In this document: piece by piece, positions 7,541 through 18,006 of the stretch
Layout of the letters: the number at the start of each line of letters is the position of its first letter
Position numbering within the stretch: the stretch's first letter is position 1
DNA from: Deinococcus fonticola
Lineage (GTDB): Bacteria > Deinococcota > Deinococci > Deinococcales > Deinococcaceae
Direction: 5' to 3'
NCBI RefSeq assembly: GCF_004634215.1
Contig: NZ_SMMH01000045.1
Span: 1 to 18,623 of the forward strand
Length of the DNA: 18,623 bases
The notes under the pieces: model-generated
What the model was told of the DNA's origin: nothing
Databases searched by the model: none
What the model saw: only the letters and a program-made list of their open reading frames with translations
Position numbers and translations under genes: made by a program

Positions 7541-7599
7541 CCATTCCATGCAGTCCCCCATGCCCAACGCACCCCCCGCTCCCCCAAAGTGACCCGTTG

Positions 7600-7623
7600 C
7601 CCCGCTTCCAGGCGGGGTTTTTT
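7600..7623 (+). terminator. Second rho-independent terminator
   Basis: CCCCGC (7600-7605) pairs with GCGGGG (7612-7617) around a 6-base loop, then TTTTTT. The 60 bases between it and the previous terminator hold no gene, so it may belong to a lost gene or seal the lysis cassette from upstream transcription. Confidence 0.85.
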
Positions 7624-7625
7624 CT

Positions 7626-7652
7626 GGCCCTGCATTCCCGGCGTGCAGGGCC
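7626..7652. promoter_or_regulatory. Perfect 9-bp inverted repeat upstream of the lysis cassette
   Basis: GGCCCTGCA (7626-7634) and TGCAGGGCC (7644-7652) form a perfect dyad with a 9-base spacer, 30 bases before the first cassette gene. With no T-tract after it, it is more likely an operator or a 5' leader hairpin than a terminator. No convincing promoter boxes are visible in 7624-7681. Confidence 0.4.
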
Positions 7653-7681
7653 ACCCTCTTGCCAGCCGGGAGAGGAGGGCT

Positions 7682-8101
7682 ATGCGCCTGAACCTGTTCA
7701 TTCCGCCGGGTGTCATGCCCCCTGCCACGCTGAGAGGCATGAGGCCGCCGTTCTCCCTTCTCCTGCTCTGCGCGGCGCTGCTGCTGCCTGTGGCCCGCGC
7801 TGCGCCTGAGCCGTCCCCGCCGCCCAGGTGCCGCGTGGAAGCCATCTACACCCCGCGCTTTGGCAGTGAGCTGGGCAGTCTGCTCGTGCGGATTCGCAAG
7901 GATCTGCCCTGCCCAGAGAGCGGCATCGCCCGCATCCGGCTGGGCCAGTACGGCGGCCCAGGAAGTCGCGCCACCGGCTCCACCGAAACGCTCACGAAAC
8001 AGCGCCCCGCGCTGGTCTGGCTGGCCCAGCCGCGTTACCGCACGGTGCTGTGGGAAGCGCTCACCGGCTCTCAATTCAACGTCCCTATTCAAGGCAGGTG
8101 A
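7682..8101 (+). CDS. Small secreted protein opening the lysis cassette, 139 aa
   Basis: I do not recognise the family. A 20-residue N-terminal stretch precedes RPPFSLLLLCAALLLPVARA (21-40), which looks like a signal sequence, so the mature part is outside the cytoplasm. Two cysteines (C50 and one in LPCPESG near residue 77) could form a disulfide. ATG at 7682 is chosen for its strong AGGAGG, although the spacer is only three bases. ATG at 7739 would give a more typical signal peptide (start MRPPFS) and remains possible. It ends 15 bases before the first holin-like gene and appears to be co-transcribed. An envelope role in lysis, for example as an accessory to the endolysin, is inferred from position only. 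Confidence 0.6.
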   Translation: MRLNLFIPPGVMPPATLRGMRPPFSLLLLCAALLLPVARAAPEPSPPPRCRVEAIYTPRFGSELGSLLVRIRKDLPCPESGIARIRLGQYGGPGSRATGSTETLTKQRPALVWLAQPRYRTVLWEALTGSQFNVPIQGR

Positions 8102-8116
8102 AGCCGATGGAGGCCC

Positions 8117-8365
8117 ATGAAAGTCCCCCTACTCATCATCACCGTTGCCGTCAGCCTGTGCCTGGTCGCGCTGTTCGCGAAGCTGCTCATCACGAACGTG
8201 TTCGACAAAGAGGCGGCTGGCGTCCTGGCCACCATCCTGGGCGGCCTGTTCACGGCGCTCACCCTGCAGAAGCAGGACAACGACAAGGACAACGACAAAG
8301 ACCCGCCCTCATCCGACCCGCCCTTGCCGCCGCCAGGAGGTGGAGCCGATGCGGGAACTGAATGA
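8117..8365 (+). CDS. Holin-like small membrane protein, 82 aa
   Basis: Two hydrophobic segments (about 4-27 and 34-50) are separated by a short charged turn (FDKE). They are followed by a soluble tail with the repeat DNDKDNDKD and a Pro/Gly-rich end. Small size, two helices, a highly charged C-terminus and location upstream of an endolysin are typical of phage holins, which open the membrane to release endolysin. GGAGG lies three bases before the ATG. The 3' end overlaps the next start by 17 bases, pointing to coupled translation. Which of the three small membrane proteins is the true holin cannot be told from sequence. Confidence 0.65.
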   Translation: MKVPLLIITVAVSLCLVALFAKLLITNVFDKEAAGVLATILGGLFTALTLQKQDNDKDNDKDPPSSDPPLPPPGGGADAGTE

Positions 8366-8669
8366 CCTGCTGGGGTTGATAGCCGTGCTGTTGCAATTCG
8401 GCGGGGTGGGCGCGGTCAGCGTGCGGGCCTACCTACTGCGCCGCCGTCAGACCCGCTGCCAGGCGGTGGGCTGGTCCGGCGTGCTGATCCTCCTGACCGG
8501 CCTCTGGCTGGCCCTCAATTCGTTCGATGTGGGCAGCGTCTGGGGGGCCATCGGCAACGACCTGAAAGACATTCCGCTGGCAACCACGCTGCGCATCGCC
8601 GTGTTCAGCGCGTGGCTGTGGGTGCTGCAGGGCGTGCTGACGCGCCTCGCAAAGGAGGAACTGAAGTGA
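8349..8669 (+). CDS. Small three-helix membrane protein, holin or antiholin candidate, 106 aa
   Basis: This protein has three predicted membrane helices: about residues 4-28 (ending in the basic LLRRRQTR), 41-60, and 80-102. The ATG is set by an AGGAGG eight bases upstream, which lies inside the end of the previous gene. The stop TGA at 8667-8669 overlaps the GTG of the next gene as GTGA. Three-helix proteins of this size are common as class I holins; it could equally be an antiholin. No enzymatic motif is visible. Confidence 0.65.
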   Translation: MRELNDLLGLIAVLLQFGGVGAVSVRAYLLRRRQTRCQAVGWSGVLILLTGLWLALNSFDVGSVWGAIGNDLKDIPLATTLRIAVFSAWLWVLQGVLTRLAKEELK

Positions 8670-8971
8670 ATACCGCTATCCTCGCCGCCATTTTCTACTT
8701 CATTTACAGCTACAGCCTGGGGGTGTCCGCTGTGCTGGCCTACCGCTATTCGCCCAGCCGCTGGCGCTGGGTGCCGGGGGCGTTCGTGGTGATTTATTAC
8801 CTGCTGGCGCTGCTGTACCCCCACCGCGTGATTAAAGAGGCGTTCGCGGGCAAGCCTGCACCCGGTGACGACTGGCGCTTCATCGTGTCGTGTCTCGCGT
8901 TTTCGACCTGCCTGTACCTGATGGCGCAGGTTCTGAAGGGGGTGCCGCGTGATCACCGCGAGCCTCATTAA
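8666..8971 (+). CDS. Small three-helix membrane protein, 101 aa
   Basis: This protein starts at GTG 8666, seven bases after AAAGGAGG and overlapping the previous stop. Three hydrophobic segments are seen at about 3-29, 35-54 and 72-92, with basic residues after each of the first two. The sequence is rich in Tyr and Trp. The 3' end overlaps the endolysin start by 23 bases. As the third small membrane protein in a row, it probably takes part in holin/antiholin timing or endolysin release. I do not recognise a named family. Confidence 0.65.
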   Translation: MNTAILAAIFYFIYSYSLGVSAVLAYRYSPSRWRWVPGAFVVIYYLLALLYPHRVIKEAFAGKPAPGDDWRFIVSCLAFSTCLYLMAQVLKGVPRDHREPH

Positions 8972-9707
8972 GGCCATTAATCCCCAACTCCCTGAAGCGC
9001 GGTGCGCCGAGATTGCCAGCGGGCTTCAAACTGCCGCGCAGGCGGCGCAGATCACCACCCCGGCCCGCGTGGCGGCGTTTTTGGCGCAACTCGCGCACGA
9101 GTCCTGCGGGTTCCGGTACAGCGAAGAACTCTGGGGGCCAACTGCTGCCCAGCGGCGCTATGAAGGCCGCCGTGACCTCGGCAACACCCAGAAGGGTGAC
9201 GGGTACAGGTTCAGGGGCCGGGGCTTCATTCAGTTGACGGGGCGGCACAACTACCAGCGGTACGGGTTCACGCTGGGCCTGCCGTTGGTCGAGCAGCCCG
9301 ACCTGGCGGCGCGGCCTGACGTGGCGGCGCGGGTGGCCGCGGCCTACTGGACATCGGCGGGCCTGAATGCCCTGGCTGACGCCGGGAACTTCCGCGAGAT
9401 CACGCGGCGCATCAACGGCGGCTTCAACGGTTGGGATGACCGGGTGAAGCGCTGGGAGGCCATCAAGCGGCTGCTGGCGGCCCAGCCGGCTCAGGGGCGC
9501 GTCCTGCTGGCGATTCCAGGCCGGCAGGGCGACCCGCAGGAATGGAACGGCAAGCCTGACCCTTACGGCGGCGTTCCCCTGTCTGACGCACTGATCTCGC
9601 AGTTGCGCCTGCTGTACCCGCAACCGGGCGGCCCGTGGCAGTACCAGGGGCTGCGCGTCTGGGTGCGAAACAACGGCGACCTGGTGCTGGACAAGACGCA
9701 AAGCTGA
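8949..9707 (+). CDS. Glycoside hydrolase family 19 endolysin
   Basis: This 252-aa protein resembles phage GH19 chitinase-like endolysins that cleave the peptidoglycan glycan strand. AHESCGFRYSEE (49-60) carries Glu51 and Glu60, the expected catalytic pair, and GRGFIQLTGRHNYQRYG (90-106) is the second family signature. RRINGGFNGWDDR (about 155-167) is also typical. There is no signal peptide, so export must depend on holins, consistent with the three membrane proteins just upstream. The start is GTG, overlapping the previous gene. After about residue 180 there is an extra 70-residue Gly/Pro-rich region that may be a small wall-binding domain. A chromosomal chitinase is less likely given the lack of secretion signal. 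Confidence 0.88.
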   Translation: MITASLIKAINPQLPEARCAEIASGLQTAAQAAQITTPARVAAFLAQLAHESCGFRYSEELWGPTAAQRRYEGRRDLGNTQKGDGYRFRGRGFIQLTGRHNYQRYGFTLGLPLVEQPDLAARPDVAARVAAAYWTSAGLNALADAGNFREITRRINGGFNGWDDRVKRWEAIKRLLAAQPAQGRVLLAIPGRQGDPQEWNGKPDPYGGVPLSDALISQLRLLYPQPGGPWQYQGLRVWVRNNGDLVLDKTQS

Positions 9708-9751
9708 CCGGACTTTCCCCTTCTTCGCCCTCTAGCACAGGAGAAACCACC

Positions 9752-10288
9752 ATGACGAACATCCCTGCACTTCCGCAGAACATCGACCCGCGCATTGCTG
9801 AAATCCTGCGCCAGAAAGCCCAGAAGGGCATCGCCATCCAGAAGACCGAGGTGCCCCGCCTGCGTCCCCAGGCCGCCGAGGCCCCGACCGATCCTGTGCC
9901 GCCGCGTGAAATCCCGGTGGGAACGCCGGAGCTCTCGGGGATGCTGGTTGACGTGCTCAGCATCGCGGACACCCTGATCCGCCGGGCCATCGACGCCGTG
10001 CGGAGTGACGGCAGGCTCACGATGGTCGAGGCGCTGGCGCTGGTGCCAGACATTCGCAACATCGTCAGCGAGGTCGTGGGCCGCCTGCTGCCTGAGATCA
10101 AGGGCCAGTCCGCCTATGACCTGGTGAGCCTGGTGCTGGCGGTGCTGGTGCAGCAGTACGTCAGCCCGCATCTGCCGGCCCTGTTGCGCCCCTACCTGAC
10201 GGCGCGGGCAATCCGCACCGCCATCAACGGGCTGCAATGGGCCTACGACACCTGGGTCAAGCCCCGGCTGAAAAGCCCCCGGCCCTGA
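9752..10288 (+). CDS. Unknown 178-aa protein at the end of the lysis cassette
   Basis: I do not recognise this protein. ATG at 9752 is chosen for its AGGAG eight bases upstream; the frame is open further 5' but overlaps the endolysin gene. The first 70 residues are Pro-rich and polar. The rest is helical: SGMLVDVLSIADTLIRRAI (about 63-81), a DGRLTMVEALALVPDI motif, and a hydrophobic stretch YDLVSLVLAVLVQQYVSP (about 125-142). One membrane-associating helix is possible. It follows the endolysin by 44 bases and precedes a strong terminator, so it closes the transcription unit. Confidence 0.65.
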   Translation: MTNIPALPQNIDPRIAEILRQKAQKGIAIQKTEVPRLRPQAAEAPTDPVPPREIPVGTPELSGMLVDVLSIADTLIRRAIDAVRSDGRLTMVEALALVPDIRNIVSEVVGRLLPEIKGQSAYDLVSLVLAVLVQQYVSPHLPALLRPYLTARAIRTAINGLQWAYDTWVKPRLKSPRP

Positions 10289-10317
10289 CAGGCCACTATC
10301 GGACTTTTCAGGCGATT

Positions 10318-10354
10318 GCCCCCGCTTCAGCTTTGGCTGGGCGGGGGCTTTTTT
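10318..10354 (+). terminator. Rho-independent terminator closing the lysis cassette
   Basis: GCCCCCGC (10318-10325) pairs perfectly with GCGGGGGC (10341-10348), with further AGC/GCT pairing inside the loop, and is followed by six T. It lies 29 bases after the stop codon of the 178-aa gene. Confidence 0.92.
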
Positions 10355-10359
10355 CATGC

Positions 10360-10383
10360 CGTGCGTAATCGCGTGCGTAAACG
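10360..10383. repeat. Tandem 12-bp repeat, candidate integrase arm sites
   Basis: CGTGCGTAATCG (10360-10371) is followed directly by CGTGCGTAAACG (10372-10383), 11/12 identical. A weaker third copy (7/12) follows at 10384-10395. A shorter pair, GTGTTC, occurs at 10405 and 10414. The repeats lie about 130 bases inside the tRNA fragment, where arm-type binding sites of a tyrosine integrase would be expected. No coding frame explains them. Confidence 0.45.
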
Positions 10384-10510
10384 AGTGGGCAACAGTGGCC
10401 TAAAGTGTTCAATGTGTTCTGGCAATATGATGCCGGAGACCCGCCAGCAGAGCGAGAAATTGAAAAACGAGACACCAGTAATCACCTGTCATCCTAAGCC
10501 AACAGAGCAA

Positions 10511-10555
10511 CTACGGATCAGAAGGCCAGGGGTTCGAATCCCTTCAGGTACACCA
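10511..10555 (+). other. 3' half of tRNA-Arg(ACG), candidate attachment site (att core)
   Basis: Reading back from CCA (10553-10555), the sequence fits a tRNA 3' half. There is discriminator A, acceptor strand CAGGTAC, T-arm AGGGG/TTCGAAT/CCCTT with full pairing, variable loop AGGCC, anticodon 3' stem TCAGA, and loop CTACGGA giving anticodon ACG (Arg). Upstream of 10511 the match is lost: the five bases before the loop (AGCAA) do not pair with TCAGA, and there is no D-arm or proper acceptor 5' strand. Fragments starting at the anticodon loop are the usual trace of integration into a tRNA gene. A degraded tRNA pseudogene is the alternative. Confidence 0.75.
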
Positions 10556-10560
10556 GAGAA

Positions 10561-10585
10561 AAGCCCCGCCCAGTGCGGGGTTTTT
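10561..10585 (+). terminator. Terminator after the tRNA-Arg fragment
   Basis: CCCCGC (10564-10569) pairs with GCGGGG (10575-10580) around a 5-base loop, extended by outer A-T and G-T pairs, and is followed by five T. Starting five bases after the CCA, it is probably the native terminator of the tRNA gene. Confidence 0.88.
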
Positions 10586-10664
10586 ACTATTTCCATTCGT
10601 ACCGTATGGTACTGAGCAGCAAATGTAGGTGGCGCACGCAAAACGACGGAGGCGGCATCGGACA

Positions 10665-10698
10665 GAGACGGGAGCGTCGCACCTTGTGTTCCCGTCTC
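10665..10698 (-). terminator. 9-bp inverted repeat downstream of sat
   Basis: GAGACGGGA (10665-10673) and TCCCGTCTC (10690-10698) are perfect reverse complements with a 16-base loop, 25 bases past the sat stop. There is no T-tract on the minus strand, so it may be a weak terminator or an mRNA-end stabilising hairpin. Apart from this and the short GTACC/GGTAC dyad at 10599-10612, I see nothing in 10586-10723. Confidence 0.4.
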
Positions 10699-10723
10699 GT
10701 TAACCTGCCACCGAGCAGTGACG

Positions 10724-11887
10724 TCAGGGGCGCTGGTAGCCTCTGCGCAGCACCTCGGCCACCTGCGGGCGCGTGAATTCCGGTGGCAGGTGTTCCCCGG
10801 CCCGCAGTTTCTCGCGGACTCTGGTGCCGCTGAGGATCAGGTGATGGTGGGCGGGGTGAGGGCAGGTGCGGGGACTGACCATCTGGTGGCAGGACTTGCA
10901 GTAGAAGGTGTGCTCGAACTTCAGAATGCGGATGCCGAGTTCCTCCGGCGTGAAAGCGCTGAAGATCTCCTGCGCGTCGTAGGTGCCGTAGTAGCTGCCG
11001 ACCCCGGCGTGGTCACGGCCCACGATGAAGTGCGTGGCCCCGTAATTGCGGCGCGACAGGGCGTGCACCACAGCTTCGCGCGGCCCGGCGTAGCGCATGG
11101 CGGCGGGGTACACGCTGAGCAGCGTGCGCTCCTGCGGGTAGTAGTGGCCCAGCAGGGTTTCGTACGCTTCCATACGGATGTCGGCGGGAACGTCGTCGCC
11201 CTTCGTGTGCCCGACCAGGGGGTGCAGCAGCAAACCGTCCACGAGTTCCAGCGCGACCTTGTGCAGGTACTCGTGGGCACGGTGGATGGGGTTACGCGTC
11301 TGGAAGGCCACAGTGCTGCGCCAGCCGCGGGCCTCGATCACCTGCCGCACCTCGGCGGGCGTGCGGTGCTGGGCCGGGAAGGCGCCGCGTGGCACGTCGA
11401 ACAGCGTGACGGGGCCGGCCAGGTTCACGGCCCCCTGCGCGTACAGGGCGGCCACGCCGGGGTGCGCTTCGTCCTCGGTGCGGTAGACCTCGCGGGCTTC
11501 CAGCACCTTGCGGGCAGGGTACTTCTCGGTGATGTCGAGGGTACCGACCGTTTCCCCGGCGTGCGTCAGCAGCACGCGGCCGTGAAGACGCTGTGCCTCA
11601 TCGTGGCTGACTGGCAGGGTAATGGGCAGACTCCAGGGCGTGCCGTCCGCCAGGCGCAGGTGCTCGATGATGCTGAGGTAATCGGCTTCATTCACGAAGC
11701 CTTGCAGGGGCGAGTAAGCGCCCGTGGCGATCATTTCCAGGTCGGCGAAGGCGCGTTCGCCCAGTTCCAGGGCAGGCAGGTGGCGCAGTTCGGCGGGATC
11801 GAAGTCCTGGCCGGGCTGCCACAGGCGGCGAACGAGGGTGCCGCCCAGGGGCGTGGGGAGGGCGGCGGCGTCGGTAATGGTTGGCAT
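10724..11887 (-). CDS. sat: Sulfate adenylyltransferase (ATP sulfurylase)
   Basis: This 387-aa enzyme makes adenylyl sulfate (APS) from ATP and sulfate, the first step of sulfate assimilation. It is the monofunctional Sat type rather than CysD/Cys[16 protein letters not shown] (196-210) and GRDHAGVG (290-297) are the nucleotide and sulfate site motifs. CKSC (330-333) with C342 and H344 form the zinc-binding loop of bacterial Sat. The start is ATG 11887 because a GGAG lies seven bases upstream; a TTG at 11893 in the same frame has the GGAG too close. It is the last of the sulfate genes, separated from cysH by 122 bases that hold a tandem repeat and possibly its own control region. Confidence 0.96.
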   Translation of the reverse strand: MPTITDAAALPTPLGGTLVRRLWQPGQDFDPAELRHLPALELGERAFADLEMIATGAYSPLQGFVNEADYLSIIEHLRLADGTPWSLPITLPVSHDEAQRLHGRVLLTHAGETVGTLDITEKYPARKVLEAREVYRTEDEAHPGVAALYAQGAVNLAGPVTLFDVPRGAFPAQHRTPAEVRQVIEARGWRSTVAFQTRNPIHRAHEYLHKVALELVDGLLLHPLVGHTKGDDVPADIRMEAYETLLGHYYPQERTLLSVYPAAMRYAGPREAVVHALSRRNYGATHFIVGRDHAGVGSYYGTYDAQEIFSAFTPEELGIRILKFEHTFYCKSCHQMVSPRTCPHPAHHHLILSGTRVREKLRAGEHLPPEFTRPQVAEVLRRGYQRP

Positions 11888-11903
11888 GGTCAAGCTCCGC
11901 TAT

Positions 11904-11935
11904 GTGGTTGAAGTTCAGGGTGGTTGAAGGTCAGG
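11904..11935. repeat. Tandem 16-bp repeat upstream of sat
   Basis: GTGGTTGAAGTTCAGG (11904-11919) is followed directly by GTGGTTGAAGGTCAGG (11920-11935), 15/16 identical. It starts 17 bases before the sat ATG, so it lies in the 5' leader or promoter region. No protein frame continues through it from cysH. It could be a pair of regulator sites or a chance duplication. Confidence 0.6.
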
Positions 11936-12009
11936 AGTTGGTCGTGAGGAAAACGTCGGTCTTCAGTGCCGCCCATGACATCGCTTGCCGCTCATAGCTG
12001 GCCTCCTGC

Positions 12010-12693
12010 TCATAAGCGGCCTGCCCCGGCCCACAGGCCACACTCGGTCTTGCCCTGCCCGGCCCAGCGTCCCGCGCGGGCGTCCTCGCCGGGATGCACC
12101 GCCCGCGTGCAGGGCCAGCACCCGACCGACAGAAACCCGTCGAAGTACAGGGGGTTCACCGGCAGGTCGTGTTCACTGGCATACGCTTCAAGCTGTTCGC
12201 GCGTCCAGTGGGCCAGGGGGTTGACCTTTACCCGCGCGCCCGCTTCCACGAAAGGAATGTCGGCGCGGGTGCTGGCCTGATCCCGGCTGCGGGCATTGAG
12301 CAGCGCAGACGGCTGCTTCTGGCGCAGGTAAGCCTGAAGCGGCTGCACTTTCCTGGCGGCGCAGCAGGCGTCCGGGCCAGTCCGGTGCAGTTCCGGCGCG
12401 GTCTGCCCGTCGTCCGGGTGCGCCCCGGCGTTCAGGGTCACGAACGTCAACTCCGGGTAGCGCGCCGCCAGCCGCTCACGGGTCGCCAGCGTTTCGGGAA
12501 AGTGAAAGCCCGTGTCCACGAAGACGACCTCGCCGGTGTACCCCGCCCGCACCGCCAGGTCAAGCAGTACCACGCCGTTCAGGTTAAAGGCGCTGGGCAT
12601 CAGCAGGTCCGGGTGCGCCGCCAGCGCCCAGCGCACCACGTCCAGCGGGTCGCTGTCCGGGGTAAACGCGGGGCTGTTCTGCACAGCGGTCAT
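12010..12693 (-). CDS. cysH: Assimilatory APS reductase with 4Fe-4S cluster
   Basis: This 227-aa thioredoxin-dependent reductase converts APS to sulfite and AMP. It has the paired-cysteine pattern of the iron-sulfur APS reductases: Cys110-Cys111 (CCAARK) and Cys192-x2-Cys195 (CWPC), which bind a 4Fe-4S cluster. PAPS-specific CysH of enterobacteria lacks these. Cys218 in KTECGLW is the redox-active cysteine. The P-loop-like SAFNLNG (34-40) and [10 protein letters not shown] (59-68) fit the family. The ATG overlaps the cysC stop as ATGA. Since cysC lies in the same operon, PAPS is also made, perhaps for other uses or because the enzyme takes both. Confidence 0.95.
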   Translation of the reverse strand: MTAVQNSPAFTPDSDPLDVVRWALAAHPDLLMPSAFNLNGVVLLDLAVRAGYTGEVVFVDTGFHFPETLATRERLAARYPELTFVTLNAGAHPDDGQTAPELHRTGPDACCAARKVQPLQAYLRQKQPSALLNARSRDQASTRADIPFVEAGARVKVNPLAHWTREQLEAYASEHDLPVNPLYFDGFLSVGCWPCTRAVHPGEDARAGRWAGQGKTECGLWAGAGRL

Positions 12694-13228
12694 GCTTCCC
12701 CCAGCGCCCTGAGAAGTTCGGCTACACCCTCCTGCACGCTGAGGCGGTCCGTGCGCAGGTGCAGCCCCGGGGCTTCGGGGGCCTCGTAGGGGTCGCTGAC
12801 ACCCGTGAAATGTGGAATCTCGCCGGCCAGGGCCTTCAGGTACAGGCCCTTCACGTCGCGCTGCGTCACGACTTCCAGCGGGGCGTCCACGAACACTTCC
12901 AGTGCGTTCGGCAGGCCAGATAGCACGTCCCGGCGGGTGTCGGCGTAAGGACTGATGGCGCTGACCAGCACCGTTACCCCGTGTCTGGCCAGCAGTTCGG
13001 CCACGAACCCGATGCGGCGGACGTTGATGTCGCGGTCTTCGCGGGTAAAGCCCAGCCCCCTGGAAAGGTTCTCGCGCACGGCGTCACCGTCCAGCAGTTC
13101 CACGTTCACGCCTCGGGCCAGCAGTTCGGCGTGCAGGGCGCCGGCCAGGGTGCTTTTGCCCGCCCCGCTCAGGCCGGTGAACCACACCACGCGGCCAGTC
13201 TGCACGGTAGGTTTCGGGGCGGTGGCGG

Positions 13229-13232
<4 letters not shown>
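12690..13232 (-). CDS. cysC: Adenylylsulfate (APS) kinase
   Basis: This 180-aa kinase phosphorylates APS to PAPS. Walker A is GLSGAGKST (20-28). [15 protein letters not shown] (48-62) and [13 protein letters not shown] (64-76) are the APS-binding blocks. ISPYADTRR (about 93-101) and [18 protein letters not shown] (about 112-129) complete the family pattern. Start and stop overlap sulfite reductase and cysH as ATGA junctions, so the three are translated together. Its presence next to an Fe-S type APS reductase makes the reduction branch point (APS versus PAPS) uncertain. Confidence 0.96.
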
Positions 13233-14803
<1,571 letters not shown>

Positions 14804-14882
14804 GCGGGGTGCTCCGTGGGGCATGAAAAGAGGGTGGGGCGAGGGGTCGCCGGCAACTGATCTTCTTATTGATGAAAAAGGT

Positions 14883-14917
14883 AATCTTCTATGGTGGATA
14901 AAACAAGTCAATAATTG
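14883..14917 (-). promoter_or_regulatory. Candidate promoter and operator of the sulfite reductase operon
   Basis: On the minus strand, TTGACT (14906-14911) and a weak AAGATT (14883-14888) are spaced by 17 bases. The near-palindrome CAATWATTG (14909-14917) overlaps the -35 box. The 21 bases 14897-14917 match 18007-18027 at 18 positions, in inverted orientation relative to the genes. Most of the rest of the 286-base gap (14804-15089) shows no gene and no clear terminator for cobA-hemD. Confidence 0.5.
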
Positions 14918-15089
14918 CAGACTGTTCTGACACGTCTAGATTCGCTACAGGCCAAACTGCCTGACAGGGCTGCTGGCCCCTCAGTGAGGAAATCACCGGG
15001 AAGGGGCGAGTGGAGAGAAGGGGACAGAAGGCATTCCGGACGTGGAGTGATCGAACTGATGGTGTTCCCGCTGGCTCACAGGACGCTTT

Positions 15090-16579
<1,490 letters not shown>

Positions 16580-16583
<4 letters not shown>

Positions 16584-17995
16584 GGGTGAGGTTCCTCCAG
16601 CAGGTGAGCGACTTCAGAAACGAGGAGCGTGCAGGCTTCCGCGCAGGGCAGGTTCCGGGGGTGGCCGTTCAGGAAGGTGGTGGAAAGGTGTTCTCCGGCC
16701 CACAACGGCGTGCGCAGACACCCGGAACAGATGGTTTCGCGCGCCGACTGAAGCTGCGGCGGCGTGGCGCGCTGTACCCGGCGGTACAGGCCGCTCTGGC
16801 GCGCCGCCGTCTCGTGCCAGGGCGTGACCCTCAACGCTCCTTCCTCGAACGCAGAGGCTTCTTCGGTCAGCGTGGGGTAAACCGCGTGCAGGGCGCGGCG
16901 CAGATCCACCCGCGAAACGTTCGCCCGCCAGCCTTGCGGTAACCCCGCCCGCGTGCGAATCGGCCGGTGCGCTCCCGCGTCGTCCCGACCTGTGACGGCG
17001 TTCAGTTCATCCACCCACAGCACCCTCAGGTCGTTTCTTTCCACATCTGCCGTATTCCGCAGGTCAAAAAATCCATCCGGGAATGGCTCGATTCTCAATT
17101 CACCGACCGTCAGCCCCGCCGACGCCGCTTTTTCCAGCCTGTTCCAGGCGCGGGCGTGAGCTTCATCCACCGTGCCCGGCGCTGTGCCTCCCGCTTCGCG
17201 CACCAGTTGCAGCAAGGCGCTTTTCACGTCCGGGTGCGTCCCGACCGGCCGGGCGTAATAGACCTGCCTGCCCCCGATCCGGCTGACCGGGCCACTCAAG
17301 CCCAGTTCCGCGGGAATGGTTTCCTGGGTGTGCCAGCCTTCCGAGGCGAAGAAAGGAACCATAATCACGTCCAGGTCACCCGTGAATTCCGGCCAGCTCG
17401 TGGCGTGCGGCGGTTCGTCCAGGTACAGGGCCACGGCTCTGGCAAAGAGGCCCGTCGCCGCCAGCGTCTGTGCGGCGTTCTCGATGGCTTCGCGGCTGCG
17501 GGCGTTGCGGCGCGTGCCGTGGCCCAGCACCACCAGCGCCGTGGTCTGCGCATCCCACTCGGGACAGACCTCGCGCGCGCGGGACAGCAGCACGTCCGTC
17601 ATGGCCGGGTGAACGCCGTAAGGCCGCGTGTAATGCACGGTCTTGCCGTTCACCTGTTGGGTGACGCCGCCGGCTGGCACGCGGCCCTGGTGGTCGAGGC
17701 CCAGTTCACGCGGAATGACCTGCTCGGTGAAGTATCCCTCGCTGATGAAGGCCGGCAGCACCGTGACTTCGCGGTAACGGGCGGTGCGCAGGGCCTGGCG
17801 CAGCGAGGGTTCTTCCTTCCAGTACGCTTCCAGCACTTCCTCGAACTGGCCGCTTGCGCGCAGGCTGCGGGCGTGGGCACACGCAGCCTGCGCGGAGTCG
17901 GCATTCAGGTGGGAGCCGTGCCCGACGACGATCAGCGTGCGCCCACGGGGGGTAGTGTCAGGGCTGGAAAGGACGGGGAGCAGAGCAGCAGACAA
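16580..17995 (-). CDS. CbiX-type sirohydrochlorin ferrochelatase with C-terminal 4Fe-4S domain (DR2241-like)
   Basis: This 471-aa protein probably inserts iron into sirohydrochlorin to make siroheme for sulfite reductase. Two CbiX repeats are seen: [15 protein letters not shown] (about 20-34) and [16 protein letters not shown] (about 152-167), with metal- or substrate-binding histidines in GHG. The C-terminal 170 residues match the D. radiodurans DR2241 architecture: a stabilising domain, then an Fe-S domain with C423-x2-C426 and C451-x3-C455. The start is TTG 17995, set by GGAGGT six bases upstream; no better start is in frame. It heads an operon with cobA-hemD. Cobaltochelatase activity is possible, but the sulfur context favours iron. 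The role of the Fe-S cluster is not known to me. Confidence 0.9.
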
Positions 17996-18006
17996 GACTT
18001 CACCTC

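Noticed and set aside
7475..8092. 205-codon minus-strand frame opposite the first lysis gene
   Set aside because: It crosses two plus-strand terminators and has shadow-like composition; the plus-strand frame has a strong AGGAGG.
10482..10555. A complete tRNA gene
   Set aside because: ACCTG at 10484-10488 could pair with CAGGT of the acceptor, and GAGC is present, but the D-stem and the anticodon 5' stem do not pair, so only the 3' half is supported.
10316..10615. 99-codon plus-strand frame between the lysis cassette and sat
   Set aside because: It runs through two terminators and the tRNA fragment and has no ribosome-binding site or recognisable protein.
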